Part shown: one piece after another, positions 33,924 through 43,805 of the stretch | Numbering within the stretch: the stretch's first letter is position 1 | Layout of the letters: the number at the start of each line of letters is the position of its first letter | DNA from: Eutypella sp. D-1 | Lineage: Eukaryota; Ascomycota; Sordariomycetes; Xylariales; Diatrypaceae | Assembly (NCBI GenBank): GCA_023313575.1 | Contig: JAJTTP010000010.1 | Span: forward strand, 1,116,001 to 1,180,000 | DNA: 64,000 nt | Direction: 5' to 3' | Translations under genes and position numbers: made by a program | The notes under the pieces: model-generated | The model's database searches: none | What the model saw: only the letters and a program-made list of their open reading frames with translations | What the model was told of the DNA's origin: nothing

Positions 33924-35487
33924 CGTGCGAGTAAGGTAGAGGGGGAGGGATAGAGAGGGGAGGCGAAACAACGCGGGAGAGAAGTCGGAGGGATCGACTT
34001 GCTTCGTTGTGACAATATGCGTGTGTGGTTGAGAGGAGAGGTTGGATAGAGAGCACTTGGAGAGTACGTGGGATGCAAAGACCATGCAGGTAGGCTCCGG
34101 GGGTCTCCACTAGGAAGCCAATTGACAATCCGGAGCTGGGCAGACTGCACGGGTGTTGTACGGGGGGAGGGGGGGTCGAGAGCACAGATTTGTTTGCTAG
34201 GTGCTACGATAATCGATTGTTGCTACGTAGAGTGCCAATGCCCAGCCTAGCCAATGCCCCCAGCGAAGCCCGATGATGAGACTAAGACAAAACGTCGATA
34301 GTTGATAAGAGGGCAAAAGAGTGCGGGAGAGCAAGGCGAGTGAGTAAGAGCAAGACAGGAGAGATGTAGAGCGAACCGAGGATTTCTCTATCGGACCTCT
34401 GCCGGTGATCCACGTTTGGCCACAGGATGAAATTTGGATGTCGTGGCTCGAATGGGCTGCTGGCCTAGTGGTCTGGTATCATGCAAGGTGCGAGATATAG
34501 CCCAATCCCGAGTTCGCATGACCCGTCTAAAGATGCTGGCTTGCCCCACGAACCAAACCAGTGAGAGGGGTTATACCTGTTGGAGCACGGAAAATCTTAA
34601 GACAGTGTGAGATAATTTATGATGTGCTTTTGGTTGTCGACAGTGGCTAGACGCTTATCTATGAACGCAGTGCGATGAAGATGGCGTTGTTCATTATGTG
34701 TAATTATCGATCGTTTCGTTTCGTTGGGTGTTAAGTTAGGAGGAATGAGGAAGAGGAAGGAAAGAAGGGTAGTAGGTAGTTATGAGTGATCAAGAAAAAA
34801 AGAAGAAAAAAAAGGGGGTGAACGCCGGAAGTGTAGATATAAGACGATAACGGGAGATAAGCTCAGCCTTGGATGTTATAGATAAAAGGTACCTTGGTAT
34901 ATAAAACATGAAAGATATTAGACAACAAGCCGTATGGATGCAGGACGGTGCTCACATTCGGATTAACAAATACTTAAACCTACCTACCTGCCTACCTGGT
35001 AGAAACAAAGAGAGAGCTAGATGGAGGGGGCCTATGGGATGTATGGATGTACATGAAAATCCGGCGGCTATAGATGCGTTGGTCGACGGCTGGGTTTTGG
35101 GTGTTGGGATCATGGATCTCCTGTTATCCCGCAGACTAGAATAGTAGGTCCCATCACATCTCATCCAGTCCCATCCATCAGTCATGGTCCAACTGGGAAT
35201 GAAGCCGTTACATATGTAACAGCGTACATGCTGCTGGACTGGAGCTTATGACTGGATCAATAATCATAACAGAAGGCTGCTGAGGTACCCGACAGACATC
35301 TGGCAGGATATCTGGCAGAGATGAGATGATCGTTTGCTCGCTCAGTCGACCCTTACTCCTTTCTTACCTAGCTAGGTTCTCCGGTTCTTTGGTTTACACC
35401 GCTCTTGCGGCCACTCATGATGCAAAAAGATCCCCGGTCAGATGCACACCGTCCAACCAGAATCGTCGTTGTGGGACGCCGGGTCAA

Positions 35488-35527
35488 CAGCTCTGCAGCT
35501 CTGCAGCTCTGCAGCTCTGCAGCTGTG
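35488..35527. repeat. CAGCTCTG 8-bp tandem repeat
   Basis: Four perfect copies of CAGCTCTG and a fifth with one change (CAGCTGTG). The unit contains PstI-like CTGCAG palindromes. Confidence 0.85.
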
Positions 35528-36200
35528 TACGCTTTGGCTACCTGCCAGGTATGTATGCAGGAGAGGACAAACACCATGTTTCCATGTCTCATTAGGCGCT
35601 GTCTACCCGCTGCGAGACATTAGGTATCCTTACTTTCCTGGCGACTTTCCAGGGCGACTTTCCAGGGAGGTGGGAGTGGTTTGGATTTTATAAAAATACC
35701 CTCGATGGCCCGATGATTCCGGCCTCAATCTCTAGGATTGTAAAGCAACGACATTGCGATGACATTGCTTATTTCCAAGAGCCGCTTAACGAAGTTCACG
35801 GCATGTTAGGGGGGTGGCTGGTTGATGAAGGAGGGGAAAAGAAAATGATTGGTTTATCTGTTTTTAACTAACTGAAATATTTCTTAGAGATCGTCGGTAG
35901 AGCGCCAAGACGCCAAGCTAGCTAAGCCGCCCAATTTAACTATGCCAACATCGGACAAGACTGGCGCTCAATTTAGTCGGTATACTAAGTACTCCGTCTC
36001 CACCCTCTCTGCCTCTATGACAACCTTGGAAGCTTTTTGGTAGGTAAGTTTGTTATCTTATCGGGCCGCTGTAAAGAAGCCCCCTCCAGGGATTACTTTA
36101 CTACCTGTTACAACTCTTATATTATAACGACAAGAGACAAACAACCAACGTATTGGAATGGGGTGGCTCTAACAGGAGTCAGGTTCGGTTGGAAGTCCAG

Positions 36201-38258
36201 ATGGCCTCTAGGTGTGCCCCTACCACAGGGCTATTCCTACCCTTCTTATACCCGTCTCTATTTCGTAAAACATCACGAATACGATTCACCAATTACACCA
36301 CGGCCACTGCCACCGCCGCCATCCATACCGATACAAAACATAAACATAAACATGAACATGAACATGAACATGAAAATGACAGCGGTAATACAAGAACAGA
36401 TGGTCACTCGGTGCATCAAGAGATACCCGTTTCGCGCCTGAACCCCACGCCCGACGACTACGCGATCTCGGCCTTCGCGGACAAGGCGGAGGTCACGGTC
36501 CACGCCGGGGGCGGGGGTCAAGGGTGCGTGTCCTTCCTACGGGAACTCTTCATAGCGGAGGGTCCCGCGAACGGCGGCGATGGCGGGCACGGTGGAAATG
36601 TGTACGTCCAGGCTGTGAGGGGCGAGACCTCGCTGCACAAGCTGGCGCGCCGTCGCTTCCTGCGCGCCGGACACGGCAAGACTGGCCAGGGCGGCAACCG
36701 CGGCGGCGCCCGCGGCGACGACCTCGTCATCCAGGTCCCTGTCGGCACCGTCGTGCGCGAGATCTCTCGAGTTGACCCCGTCGTCGACGAGGCCGCTCAT
36801 TATCGCCGCGCGCGGGACCGCCAGCGCGAGTACAAGCGTCTCGTTCAGGAGGCCGAGAGCGCGACCGAAGTGGTGGAGGACGGCGACGGCGAAGGCGACG
36901 CTCCGGCGAAGATTCAGACACCACTTCCCGAGCCTCCAGAGCACCCTGACCTTCACAAATTTGTCCTCTACCCGGGGCTGACAACGAGCGACCGAAAGAA
37001 CCTCGCCCTGCCTCGAATACCGCGACGGGAGCGGCTGTTCGCGCAGCCCGAGGCGCCTATACACCTAGACCTGTCGGCGCCGACGGTACGACCGATCCTG
37101 CTGGCGGCGGGCGGGGTGGGGGGCCTAGGAAACCCGCATTTCGTGTCTAAGGAACTGCCGAGGCCGCTGTTCGCCACGCGGGGCGAGCGTGCCGTCTCTA
37201 TGCGCCTGGAGTTCGAGCTCAAGCTGCTTGCGGACGTGGGGCTCGTGGGCCTACCTAACGCCGGCAAGAGCACGCTGCTGCGCGCCCTGACCAACAGCCG
37301 CGCCCGCGTTGGCAGCTGGGCCTTCACCACGCTACAGCCCAATATCGGCACTGTCGTCCTAGACAACAACAAGGGACGGCCCGTCATCCCCAGAAAAAAG
37401 AAGCCGTCGTCTTCGTCATCTCCATACCCCCACCCCCACCATCATCCACACGCCATCATCAACGACGCCACCGGCATGAGCCTGCCGCGCCTGGGATCCG
37501 TGGTGGTGTCGGCGACGCACCCGGACCAGCGGGGCCTGGAGTTCGAGGGCGGCGTGAACGCGGCGGCGCACCAGGACCCGGCCGACGAGCCGCGCACGCG
37601 ATTCACGGTAGCTGACATTCCGGGGCTGATCGAGGGGGCGCACCTGGACCGGGGCCTGGGCATCGCGTTCCTGCGGCACGTGGAGCGCGCGGGCGTGCTC
37701 GCCTTCGTCGTGGACCTCGGCGCCGGCGACGCCGCCGAGGCCCTGCGCGCCCTCTGGGCCGAGGTCGGCCTGTACGCCCGCATGCGCGAGGAGGAAGAGC
37801 GCGGCCGCGAGGCCGCCGGCCGTATCGACTGGGAGGGCGACGGCACGGGCCCTGCGCCTCCCCCGCCCCCGCCCCCGCAGCAGCACAGTTACGGCGGCGT
37901 GGTCCTGAGCGGCGACCACCACACCATGTCGTCGTCGTCCGCCACGCAGACCAGCACTCCGGGCCTCGACATCGCCGCGAAGCCCTGGTTCGTGGTCGCC
38001 ACTAAGGGCGACCTACCCGGCGCGCAGGAGAATTACGCTCGTCTGAAGAAGTACCTGGACGACGTGACGGCGGGCCGCGAGCCGCACCCGGGCGCCGTCG
38101 CCGTTGGGGCCGAGGGCGAGGGCGCGGGCGCGGGCGCACCGCCCTGGACCGAGGACTGCGCCGCTATCCCCATCAGTGCCATCCATGGCCAGGGCGTCGA
38201 CCGCGTCGTGCACTGGGCCGCGGGGCTGCTCGATGGGTGCTGGCGGGAGGAAGTCTAG
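36201..38258 (+). CDS. mtg2: Mitochondrial Obg-family ribosome-assembly GTPase (Mtg2-like)
   Basis: Started at 36201, the protein has 685 residues and begins MASRCAPTTGLFLPFLYPSLF, rich in Ser/Arg and free of acidic residues like a mitochondrial presequence. An in-frame ATG at 36153 would add 16 residues including two Glu and is less likely. A His/Glu alternating repeat (hexanucleotide AACATG, 36340-36380) follows. The glycine-rich Obg fold comes next (HAGGGGQGCVSFLRE, GGDGGHGGNVY, KTGQGGNRGG), then a TrmE/Era-like G domain with G1 GLPNAGKST, G3 DIPGLIEGAH and G5 ISAIHGQG. The G4 position reads TKGD where NKxD is usual. Non-conserved insertions lie between G1 and G3 (His/Pro/Lys-rich) and before G4 (polyproline). 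Mtg2 acts in assembly of the large mitochondrial ribosomal subunit. Confidence 0.9.
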   Translation: MASRCAPTTGLFLPFLYPSLFRKTSRIRFTNYTTATATAAIHTDTKHKHKHEHEHEHENDSGNTRTDGHSVHQEIPVSRLNPTPDDYAISAFADKAEVTVHAGGGGQGCVSFLRELFIAEGPANGGDGGHGGNVYVQAVRGETSLHKLARRRFLRAGHGKTGQGGNRGGARGDDLVIQVPVGTVVREISRVDPVVDEAAHYRRARDRQREYKRLVQEAESATEVVEDGDGEGDAPAKIQTPLPEPPEHPDLHKFVLYPGLTTSDRKNLALPRIPRRERLFAQPEAPIHLDLSAPTVRPILLAAGGVGGLGNPHFVSKELPRPLFATRGERAVSMRLEFELKLLADVGLVGLPNAGKSTLLRALTNSRARVGSWAFTTLQPNIGTVVLDNNKGRPVIPRKKKPSSSSSPYPHPHHHPHAIINDATGMSLPRLGSVVVSATHPDQRGLEFEGGVNAAAHQDPADEPRTRFTVADIPGLIEGAHLDRGLGIAFLRHVERAGVLAFVVDLGAGDAAEALRALWAEVGLYARMREEEERGREAAGRIDWEGDGTGPAPPPPPPPQQHSYGGVVLSGDHHTMSSSSATQTSTPGLDIAAKPWFVVATKGDLPGAQENYARLKKYLDDVTAGREPHPGAVAVGAEGEGAGAGAPPWTEDCAAIPISAIHGQGVDRVVHWAAGLLDGCWREEV

Positions 38259-39512
38259 ACACTCGATCCTCCCCGCCTTATCCAACGGCTGTCTATCTTG
38301 ATTCAAGATGTGTGGAAATGAGGACAAGACGGCCCGGTGTCTGGGTTGATCGACGGCTGGAGCCATGCATGTTTGTTGCGTCCCAGGAAACTACCTCTCA
38401 TGGCCACGTACATTGCTATCTAGACTAGAACAGCTGTATACTATGTGTTCTTGGGTATACCAAATGATAATCGTCCTTATTTGACGTCCATATTACTTTC
38501 CATAAATGCTGTAATCACATTATATAATCTTCATCATGTACACAGGGTTTACTGCCAAAGGGGAGTTCAGTGAGTAATGAACAAGGAGCAAAGAGCAAGC
38601 TGTGAACTCCAGTCGTGTTTAGTCCTGAGAAAATCTGGACTGTATTACCATAACCAGTCTGTATATAACAATCCATGGTCACCGTACCATGTCATAGCAT
38701 CCCACCTAACCTTTGGAAGTTTGTGTAATCTCTTTCGTTTGCCTTGGGAAATTCGATATCGATTGCCCCCCAAATGAGCGTCTGGAAAGTCACTATGTCC
38801 AGTGTAGAATCAGATATTATATATATACCGGGCATGCCTCTCTCCATGGGGTTGTAGACTTGGGAGCCTAACTTGTACCGTCATCTGGTGAGAGCGGCAG
38901 GCCTTCCAATACTCCGGCAACACCTTTCTAAGTCGATTGGATACGCTATTGGCGTGGGCGATAGATATACCAAAGACGGTCCTCGTCCTCGTCCTCGTCC
39001 TCGTGACCAACACTATTTCAGAACCTGTGGTAGACCACTCACACACAACCTGGAACAGCATACCACACACATACACACACACATATATACTACCCGAAAT
39101 GCAAAAGAGAGAAGATTTGCAATGTCTTCCTTGGAAGAGAAAGGAGCAAGTAGAAACCGTGCCATGCATGGATGGCTTTTGTGTATTCCCTATTATATAA
39201 TTTTACAACAGAGGAGACAGACAAGAGGAGGCGTGGAAAAAGAAAATGGACAGAAAAAGAAACTGGGAAAAGAAAAAAACACCCTAACCCCGATGATATC
39301 GTTTCCTGCACCGACGCGTACATGCCGAAAAGTTGTTTCGGTGCACAGCACGATCCTCCCCTTTCCCAACCAATCCCATAATTCCGTACCAGCATACCTA
39401 CTCAAGTGGGCGGCGCCTAGGGCCAGTGTAGCTACGCAAAATGTAGACTGAGGATGGAAAGAACAGCAAGGTAGAGGTGAGACGGGTGAAAAGAAGATGT
39501 CAGATGCTGTTT
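38259..39512. other. Convergent spacer between the Obg GTPase gene and BFR1
   Basis: 3' flanks of two convergent genes. There are CCTCGT repeats at about 38984-39004 and an ACAC tract at 39060-39085. The overlapping open frames in 38.8-39.4 kb show no protein-like composition and I treat them as chance. Confidence 0.55.
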
Positions 39513-39517
39513 TTATT
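39512..39517 (-). terminator. Candidate poly(A) signal AATAAA overlapping the distal TAA of the BFR1 frame
   Basis: The hexamer read on the minus strand overlaps the stop codon that closes the extended frame, implying that the mRNA 3' end lies beyond the extension. Confidence 0.4.
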
Positions 39518-39992
39518 GTTCGGCATCGGGTTTCGCTGCCGTTTCCTGAGGTTTGGGGCTGGCTGGGGAGGACTCTTTGGGAGAATCGAGGGGGCCGGCG
39601 ACGGAGTCTTGGGAGTCGTCGTTGGCGGCGGCCTCCTTACCTTCCGCTACGTCATCTTTTTGCTCTTGTTCCACAACCACCTCCTCGATCTTGGGTTCTT
39701 CCTCAACCACTAGCTCGTGTTGGACCTCCTCAGGCTCTTGCGCCACCTCTACCTTTTCCTCCACCACCTCATCCTCCACCTTTTCTTCCACTAGGCCTTT
39801 CATTGTATCCCCGTCAATACAGGCCTCGACGTCGGTCTCATCAGAATCATGCGCATTAACTTCGTCATTGACATTGGCCTCATCTTTGGTGTCGTCAGTC
39901 TTGTCCGGCTCGGTGGCGGAAGACGAGTGCTTATCACCGACATCCGACTCCTTCCCCGACTGACTGGGTTGAGGCTCGGAGGATTTGGTATC
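39513..39992 (-). other. 159-codon open extension of BFR1 beyond its TAG stop
   Basis: This stretch is in the same frame as BFR1 exon 3, immediately after the TAG at 39993-39995. It stays open for 159 codons to a TAA at 39513-39515. Its translation is intensely acidic and helix-prone (VEEKVEDEVVEEKVEV, EEEPKIEEVVVEQEQ) and rich in Ser/Asp near its start, much like C-terminal tails of BFR1 relatives. An AATAAA (minus strand, 39512-39517) overlaps the distal stop, so the segment is probably within the BFR1 transcript. It may be translated after recoding of the TAG, or it may be a recently lost tail. Confidence 0.6.
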
Positions 39993-41624
39993 CTATTCCT
40001 TCTCCTCCAAAGAGGCCTCCTTCAGGTCCGAAGTCACGGCGGCCACCTTGTCATCGGCTTTCTTATCGCCATTTACGCCGTTAGTCGGGGTAGCCGTGCC
40101 GGAGGCCTCGGCCGCCTCCTCGGCCTCAAGCTTCTCTATCTCCTTCTTGGCCTCGTCGACATTCTACCATGGAAGTTAGTAACCGTCCATGCTACGTGTT
40201 CGAAACTAATGAAAACTTACCCGCTGAGTCTGAGCAGCTTGGTCAGCCTTCCAGTGCTCCAGCTTGGCCTTGACCTTTTCGATGACATTGGGTACATCGG
40301 CCGAGCTCATAGGAGGGTCAATGCCCATAAATCCGCAGTCATCGATGACCGAAGGTGGCACCTGGAAGCCCTTCTCGGTGGCACCACCCTTCTTACCCTT
40401 CTTGCCCTTTTTGACGGCAGGTAGGTAGTCCTCCTCACGGTCCTCCTTGCGCACGAGTCGAGTCCCCTTCAACCCGGAATCATCTACCTTGCGGGAAGCC
40501 TCGGCAGTCAGACCGCTTTGGGCCAGTAGGGGAGCCTTCTCAGCCGGCTTAGACGAAGGGTCGAAGAAGTGCAGTAGGCTGTTGCCTCTGCGGATCTCCT
40601 CCAGATAAGCAGGGTCGCTAGCCTCCTGCAGCATCTTCTGAGCACGCTCCTTCTTCTTCTCCTTCTCGAAGCGCTCGCGCTCGGCCTTTTGCCGCTCGCG
40701 TATAACCTGACGGGCGGCACGCTCGTACTCAGCGTAAGCCTTCTTCTGGCCATAGTACTCATCCTTTAGCTTGCGCACAGCCTGGAACTTCTCCTGCTGT
40801 AAGGCTTGTAACTGAGTCCGCTCATCGCGCAGGGAGTTGAGGTTCTTGAAGACCTCATCTTGCTCGGCCTTGATAGAGTCGAGCTCGGCCTGGATCTTAG
40901 TATACTGCTCGCTGAGGGCGCGGGCCTCGGGGTCGTCCATGCTGTCCTTGAGCTCCTTGATCTTGGCCTTTAGCTCGTCAATCCCCTTCTGGGAGTTATC
41001 GAACTGGGTGAAGTTCTTGCGCTGCTTCCGTAGGTTCGAGATTTCAGAGAGTGCCTTCTTCTCGTCGACGAGCTTCATCATGCCGCCATTAACCTGCTTT
41101 TCCAGACGCTCAATCTCACGATCGACATCGTCGACACTCTTGAAGGGAACTTTTCCGCGGGCATTCTTCTGCTCGGATATGCGGGACCGAAGCTGTTCGT
41201 CAAGGCGCTTGAGCTGGTCCATCTTGGCAGTACGGCTGCTCTTGCCAGCACCTTGCTTGGTTCGGATCTCGTTGGCCTGAGCAATCAGCTCCTGGCGGCG
41301 CTTCTGGGTCGGGCTGTCCTTGTTCTTGCTAGGAGTGGCGGAGTCGACCTTGGCCTTGACAGCGTTCTGTATTACAAGGGTTAGTCTAAAGTTTCTCGTC
41401 GAGGCATGGCGACGCCCAATGCTGTTCTTTGAGAAATAGAGACATGGTGATATTAAGAAAGGACATACATATTTTGCGAAGGCATCTTGATATTCCTTCT
41501 CAGCCTTAGCCAACTTCTCATTGAAGAGGTCAGTATTGGGCTTCTCAGGCTTCTCGATCTTATCGGCCTTCTTCTTGTCTGCAGCCGCGGGAGCAGGCGC
41601 AGGAGCAGCGACAGTCTCAGCCAT
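39993..41624 (-). CDS. bfr1: Nuclear segregation / mRNP-associated protein BFR1
   Basis: Three exons, 41624-41469, 41366-40221 and 40163-39993, encode 490 residues to the first in-frame stop. Intron 1 is 102 nt (GTATGT...TACAG) and intron 2 is 57 nt (GTAAGT...GGTAG); all junctions are phase 0. The protein starts MAETVAAPAPAPAAADKKK and is nearly all charged coiled coil with the BFR1 hallmarks KFNEK-like DLFNEKLAKAEKEYQDAFAK, GKVPFKSVDDVDREIERL and QVPPSVIDDCGFMGIDPPMS. Yeast Bfr1 associates with polyribosomal mRNPs and the ER, and affects secretion, P-bodies and nuclear segregation. The stop TAG (39993-39995) is followed by a long open acidic extension in the same frame, described separately. 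BFR1 and RPB5 are divergent and share a 1.2-kb spacer. Confidence 0.93.
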
Positions 41625-42839
41625 AACTGTAGAGGATGACTATAAGGGCAAGGTAGAAGTCAAGTAAAACGATGCTTCAGTACCAAAATGAAAGAGGCGC
41701 CGGCGAGAAAGATGTACAGGCTGGCTGCGCTCAACAACAGAGGGGCTCTTGGAAAAATATAATTTATAACGAACCGGCTATACCTGGGGAAGGAAAAATA
41801 TAGACTTTAAAACTGTCACTTCATTCAGTATTGGGGGATCGCCAACGTACCAAGCGAGGGAGAAGAAGATGTCGGGGGTTAATAAAATGGGGGAAGAATG
41901 GCCAGATCTCAGGGTCCTGCCGAAGACATGGAGGGTTTCACTCTAACTGCCTAGGTAGTAATAATAACTTTAATACCCTAGGTAGGTAAGTAGTTGATAG
42001 AAAATTTCTAGGCCACCTGGGCTTCCTAGGTTGCTTGCTGGCTGGGCTTGCTGAGAAGGTCACTCTGGTCTATAATTACTAGCCGGTATGTACAGATAGA
42101 CACTTAGATAATAAGAAAAAAATCTACAGAGATCTAGCCATTGAATGTCCACAGGTCCAATGGTACAATGGGCAAAATATGTGAATTTACCACAATGTCT
42201 GATAGTAAAGTGCCAGGTTCTAACCATCAATGGTTTAGTGGACAGGAACCACTAATCGTTTTAACCGAGCATCTCCCTGATGGATGTATTTTACCTTTCT
42301 GGCCTTTACACATTGTACTTCTATACCACTACATGTTTAAATGTACCTAGTAGTGTAATGGGTTATGTACCTGCCTCAAAGCAGAACCCCACTGGGCACC
42401 TAGGTTGTACATAGTAGGAGATACCCACTCACCCCACTAACCTCAAAATAGGAAAGCTCACTTACCTATCCCTGTCAATCTGGAATTTTTTAGGCAAGGC
42501 TGATGGGCCATTCAAGTGAATGACAACCCGGGACAATTACAAGCTTTCTTTCATATTCTTTTCAGTCCAAAGGGCGGGAGAGATCGTTCTTGCCCATTGT
42601 ATTCCCTACATAAGTACATACAGTCAGTGAATAATCTCATCAACACCCGCCCGCTTAGTTGCTTACCTAGGTACCTGTTAAGTGGGATTTAGAAGTGGAA
42701 AACAAGTGAATTCTTGTGCAAACTTCTTAACCTTTACACCGTCCTATTACGCTACCCACCCACCTACGCCAGAGGACAGGTCCAATTGCGATTACGCGCG
42801 ACAACAACAACCACAAGCGCAACCGCAACCGCAACCATC
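41625..42839. other. Divergent spacer between BFR1 and RPB5
   Basis: Contains both promoters. I see CTAGGTAGT/CCTAGGTAGGTAAGTAG elements (41950-41995), CTTACCTAGGTACC (42663-42676), and a 7-bp inverted repeat TGTCCAC/GTGGACA (42146-42152 and 42238-42244). The RPB5 leader is made of CAACAA/CGCAAC repeats just before the ATG. No ORF is supported. Confidence 0.55.
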
Positions 42840-43805
42840 ATGGCCGACGTTGATGAAATGGCCAATGAGGCCAACCACAAGTTGGTAGTGCGGACCTGGC
42901 ATGCTTGGAGAACAGTTCATGAGATGGTCTTTGATCGAGTATGTTCCCTACAGTGTAGAATGCAGAAAGCAGAAACAAACAGCACCTTCGCTCTCATGAT
43001 CGATGCCATGATCGATGCCATGATCTCTGACATGCTAATCGATTCTTCAGGGCTACGAACTAGCTGAGGACGAGGTCAAGATTTCACTCGAACGTTTCAA
43101 GGCCGAATACTGCGCTGCCGATGGTGCCGTCATGTAAGAAAATGCTGCTTCCTCCCGCCTTTCCCTTCGACTTCGACCTCGACCTCCACTACATATCATC
43201 CAATTATCCAACCGGAACCTTCGAAACAAAGAATGACATGGTGGACCCGACAAGAAGATGGATGGCTAACCAACACCAGACGCGGCAAGCTCAACTTCTC
43301 CGCCCGCCCCAGCGAGGACATGCTCCGGAAGTACATGCCGGCTAAGACCGCGGCAAACCCGGACCCGCAGCCGGACATCGGGACGATCTGGGTGGAGTTC
43401 CTGGACGACGGCTCACTGGGCGCCGAGCAGATGCGGAAGTTCGGCAAGTTCTGCTCCGACAACCACTACCGGACCGGCGTGCTGATCTCCCACGTGCCCG
43501 TGTCCGCGACCGCCAAGAAGGAGATCGCCCGCTTCGCCCAGTGGACCAGCCTCGAGTGGTTCCTCGAGGAAGATATGCTCGTCAACATCACCCGCCATGT
43601 TCTCGTCCCCCGTCACGTCATCCTGAGCCGCGAGGAGAAGACCGCTCTCCTCAAGCGCTACCGCCTCAAGGAGACCCAGCTCCCCCGCATCCTCCAAAAG
43701 GACCCCGTCGCCAAGTACTTCGGCATGCGACGCGGTCAGATCGTTAAGATTATACGTAAGAGTGAGACGGCTGGCCGTTACGCGAGTTACCGTCTGTGCG
43801 TGTGA
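42840..43805 (+). CDS. rpb5: RNA polymerases I, II and III subunit RPABC1 (Rpb5)
   Basis: Three exons, 42840-42938, 43051-43133 and 43280-43805, encode 235 residues. Intron 1 (112 nt, GTATGT...TTCAG) carries two copies of CATGATCGATGC and a third partial one. Intron 2 is 146 nt (GTAAGA...ACCAG). The spliced protein begins MADVDEMANEANHKLVVRTW, continues through GYELAEDEVKISLERF, and has the family's C-terminal domain (EWFLEEDMLVNITRHVLVP, LKETQLPRILQKDPVAKYFG, RGQIVKIIRKSETAGRYASY), which is almost invariant from yeast to human. Rpb5 forms the jaw of all three nuclear RNA polymerases and contacts downstream DNA. Its length is close to that of other fungal Rpb5 proteins (about 215-240). Confidence 0.97.
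42995..43025. repeat. 12-bp tandem repeat inside RPB5 intron 1
   Basis: CATGATCGATGC occurs twice in tandem and is followed by CATGATC, about 25 bases before the 3' splice site. Confidence 0.8.

Larger units (their letters stand above)
33238..36200. other. Divergent spacer between the Cys-motif gene and the Obg GTPase gene
   Basis: About 3 kb dominated by simple repeats: GA-rich tracts (33400-33450, 33833-33846), a GT microsatellite, a CTGCAGCT tandem, and a repeated GGCGACTTTCCAGG (35639-35667). A tRNA-like segment near 34453-34525 is too degenerate to call. The minus-strand ORFs here are translations of the repeats. The flanks should contain both promoters. Confidence 0.55.

Noticed and set aside
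33598..34185. Minus-strand ORF of 195 codons with overlapping ORFs in other frames
   Set aside because: The translation is Ser/Thr/His-rich and derives from GA and GT microsatellites; all frames are open together, which marks low-complexity DNA.
39994..40038. A 45-nt intron (GTGACT...AATAG) that would remove the BFR1 TAG
   Set aside because: It is too short, lacks a branch site and pyrimidine tract, and its sequence is plainly coding; editing, readthrough or truncation explain the TAG better.
42146..42244. Possible tRNA gene between TGTCCAC and GTGGACA, with a GGTTCTAACC B-box-like core
   Set aside because: The 7-bp ends pair, but no D, anticodon or T stem can be drawn and the interior is too long without a plausible intron.
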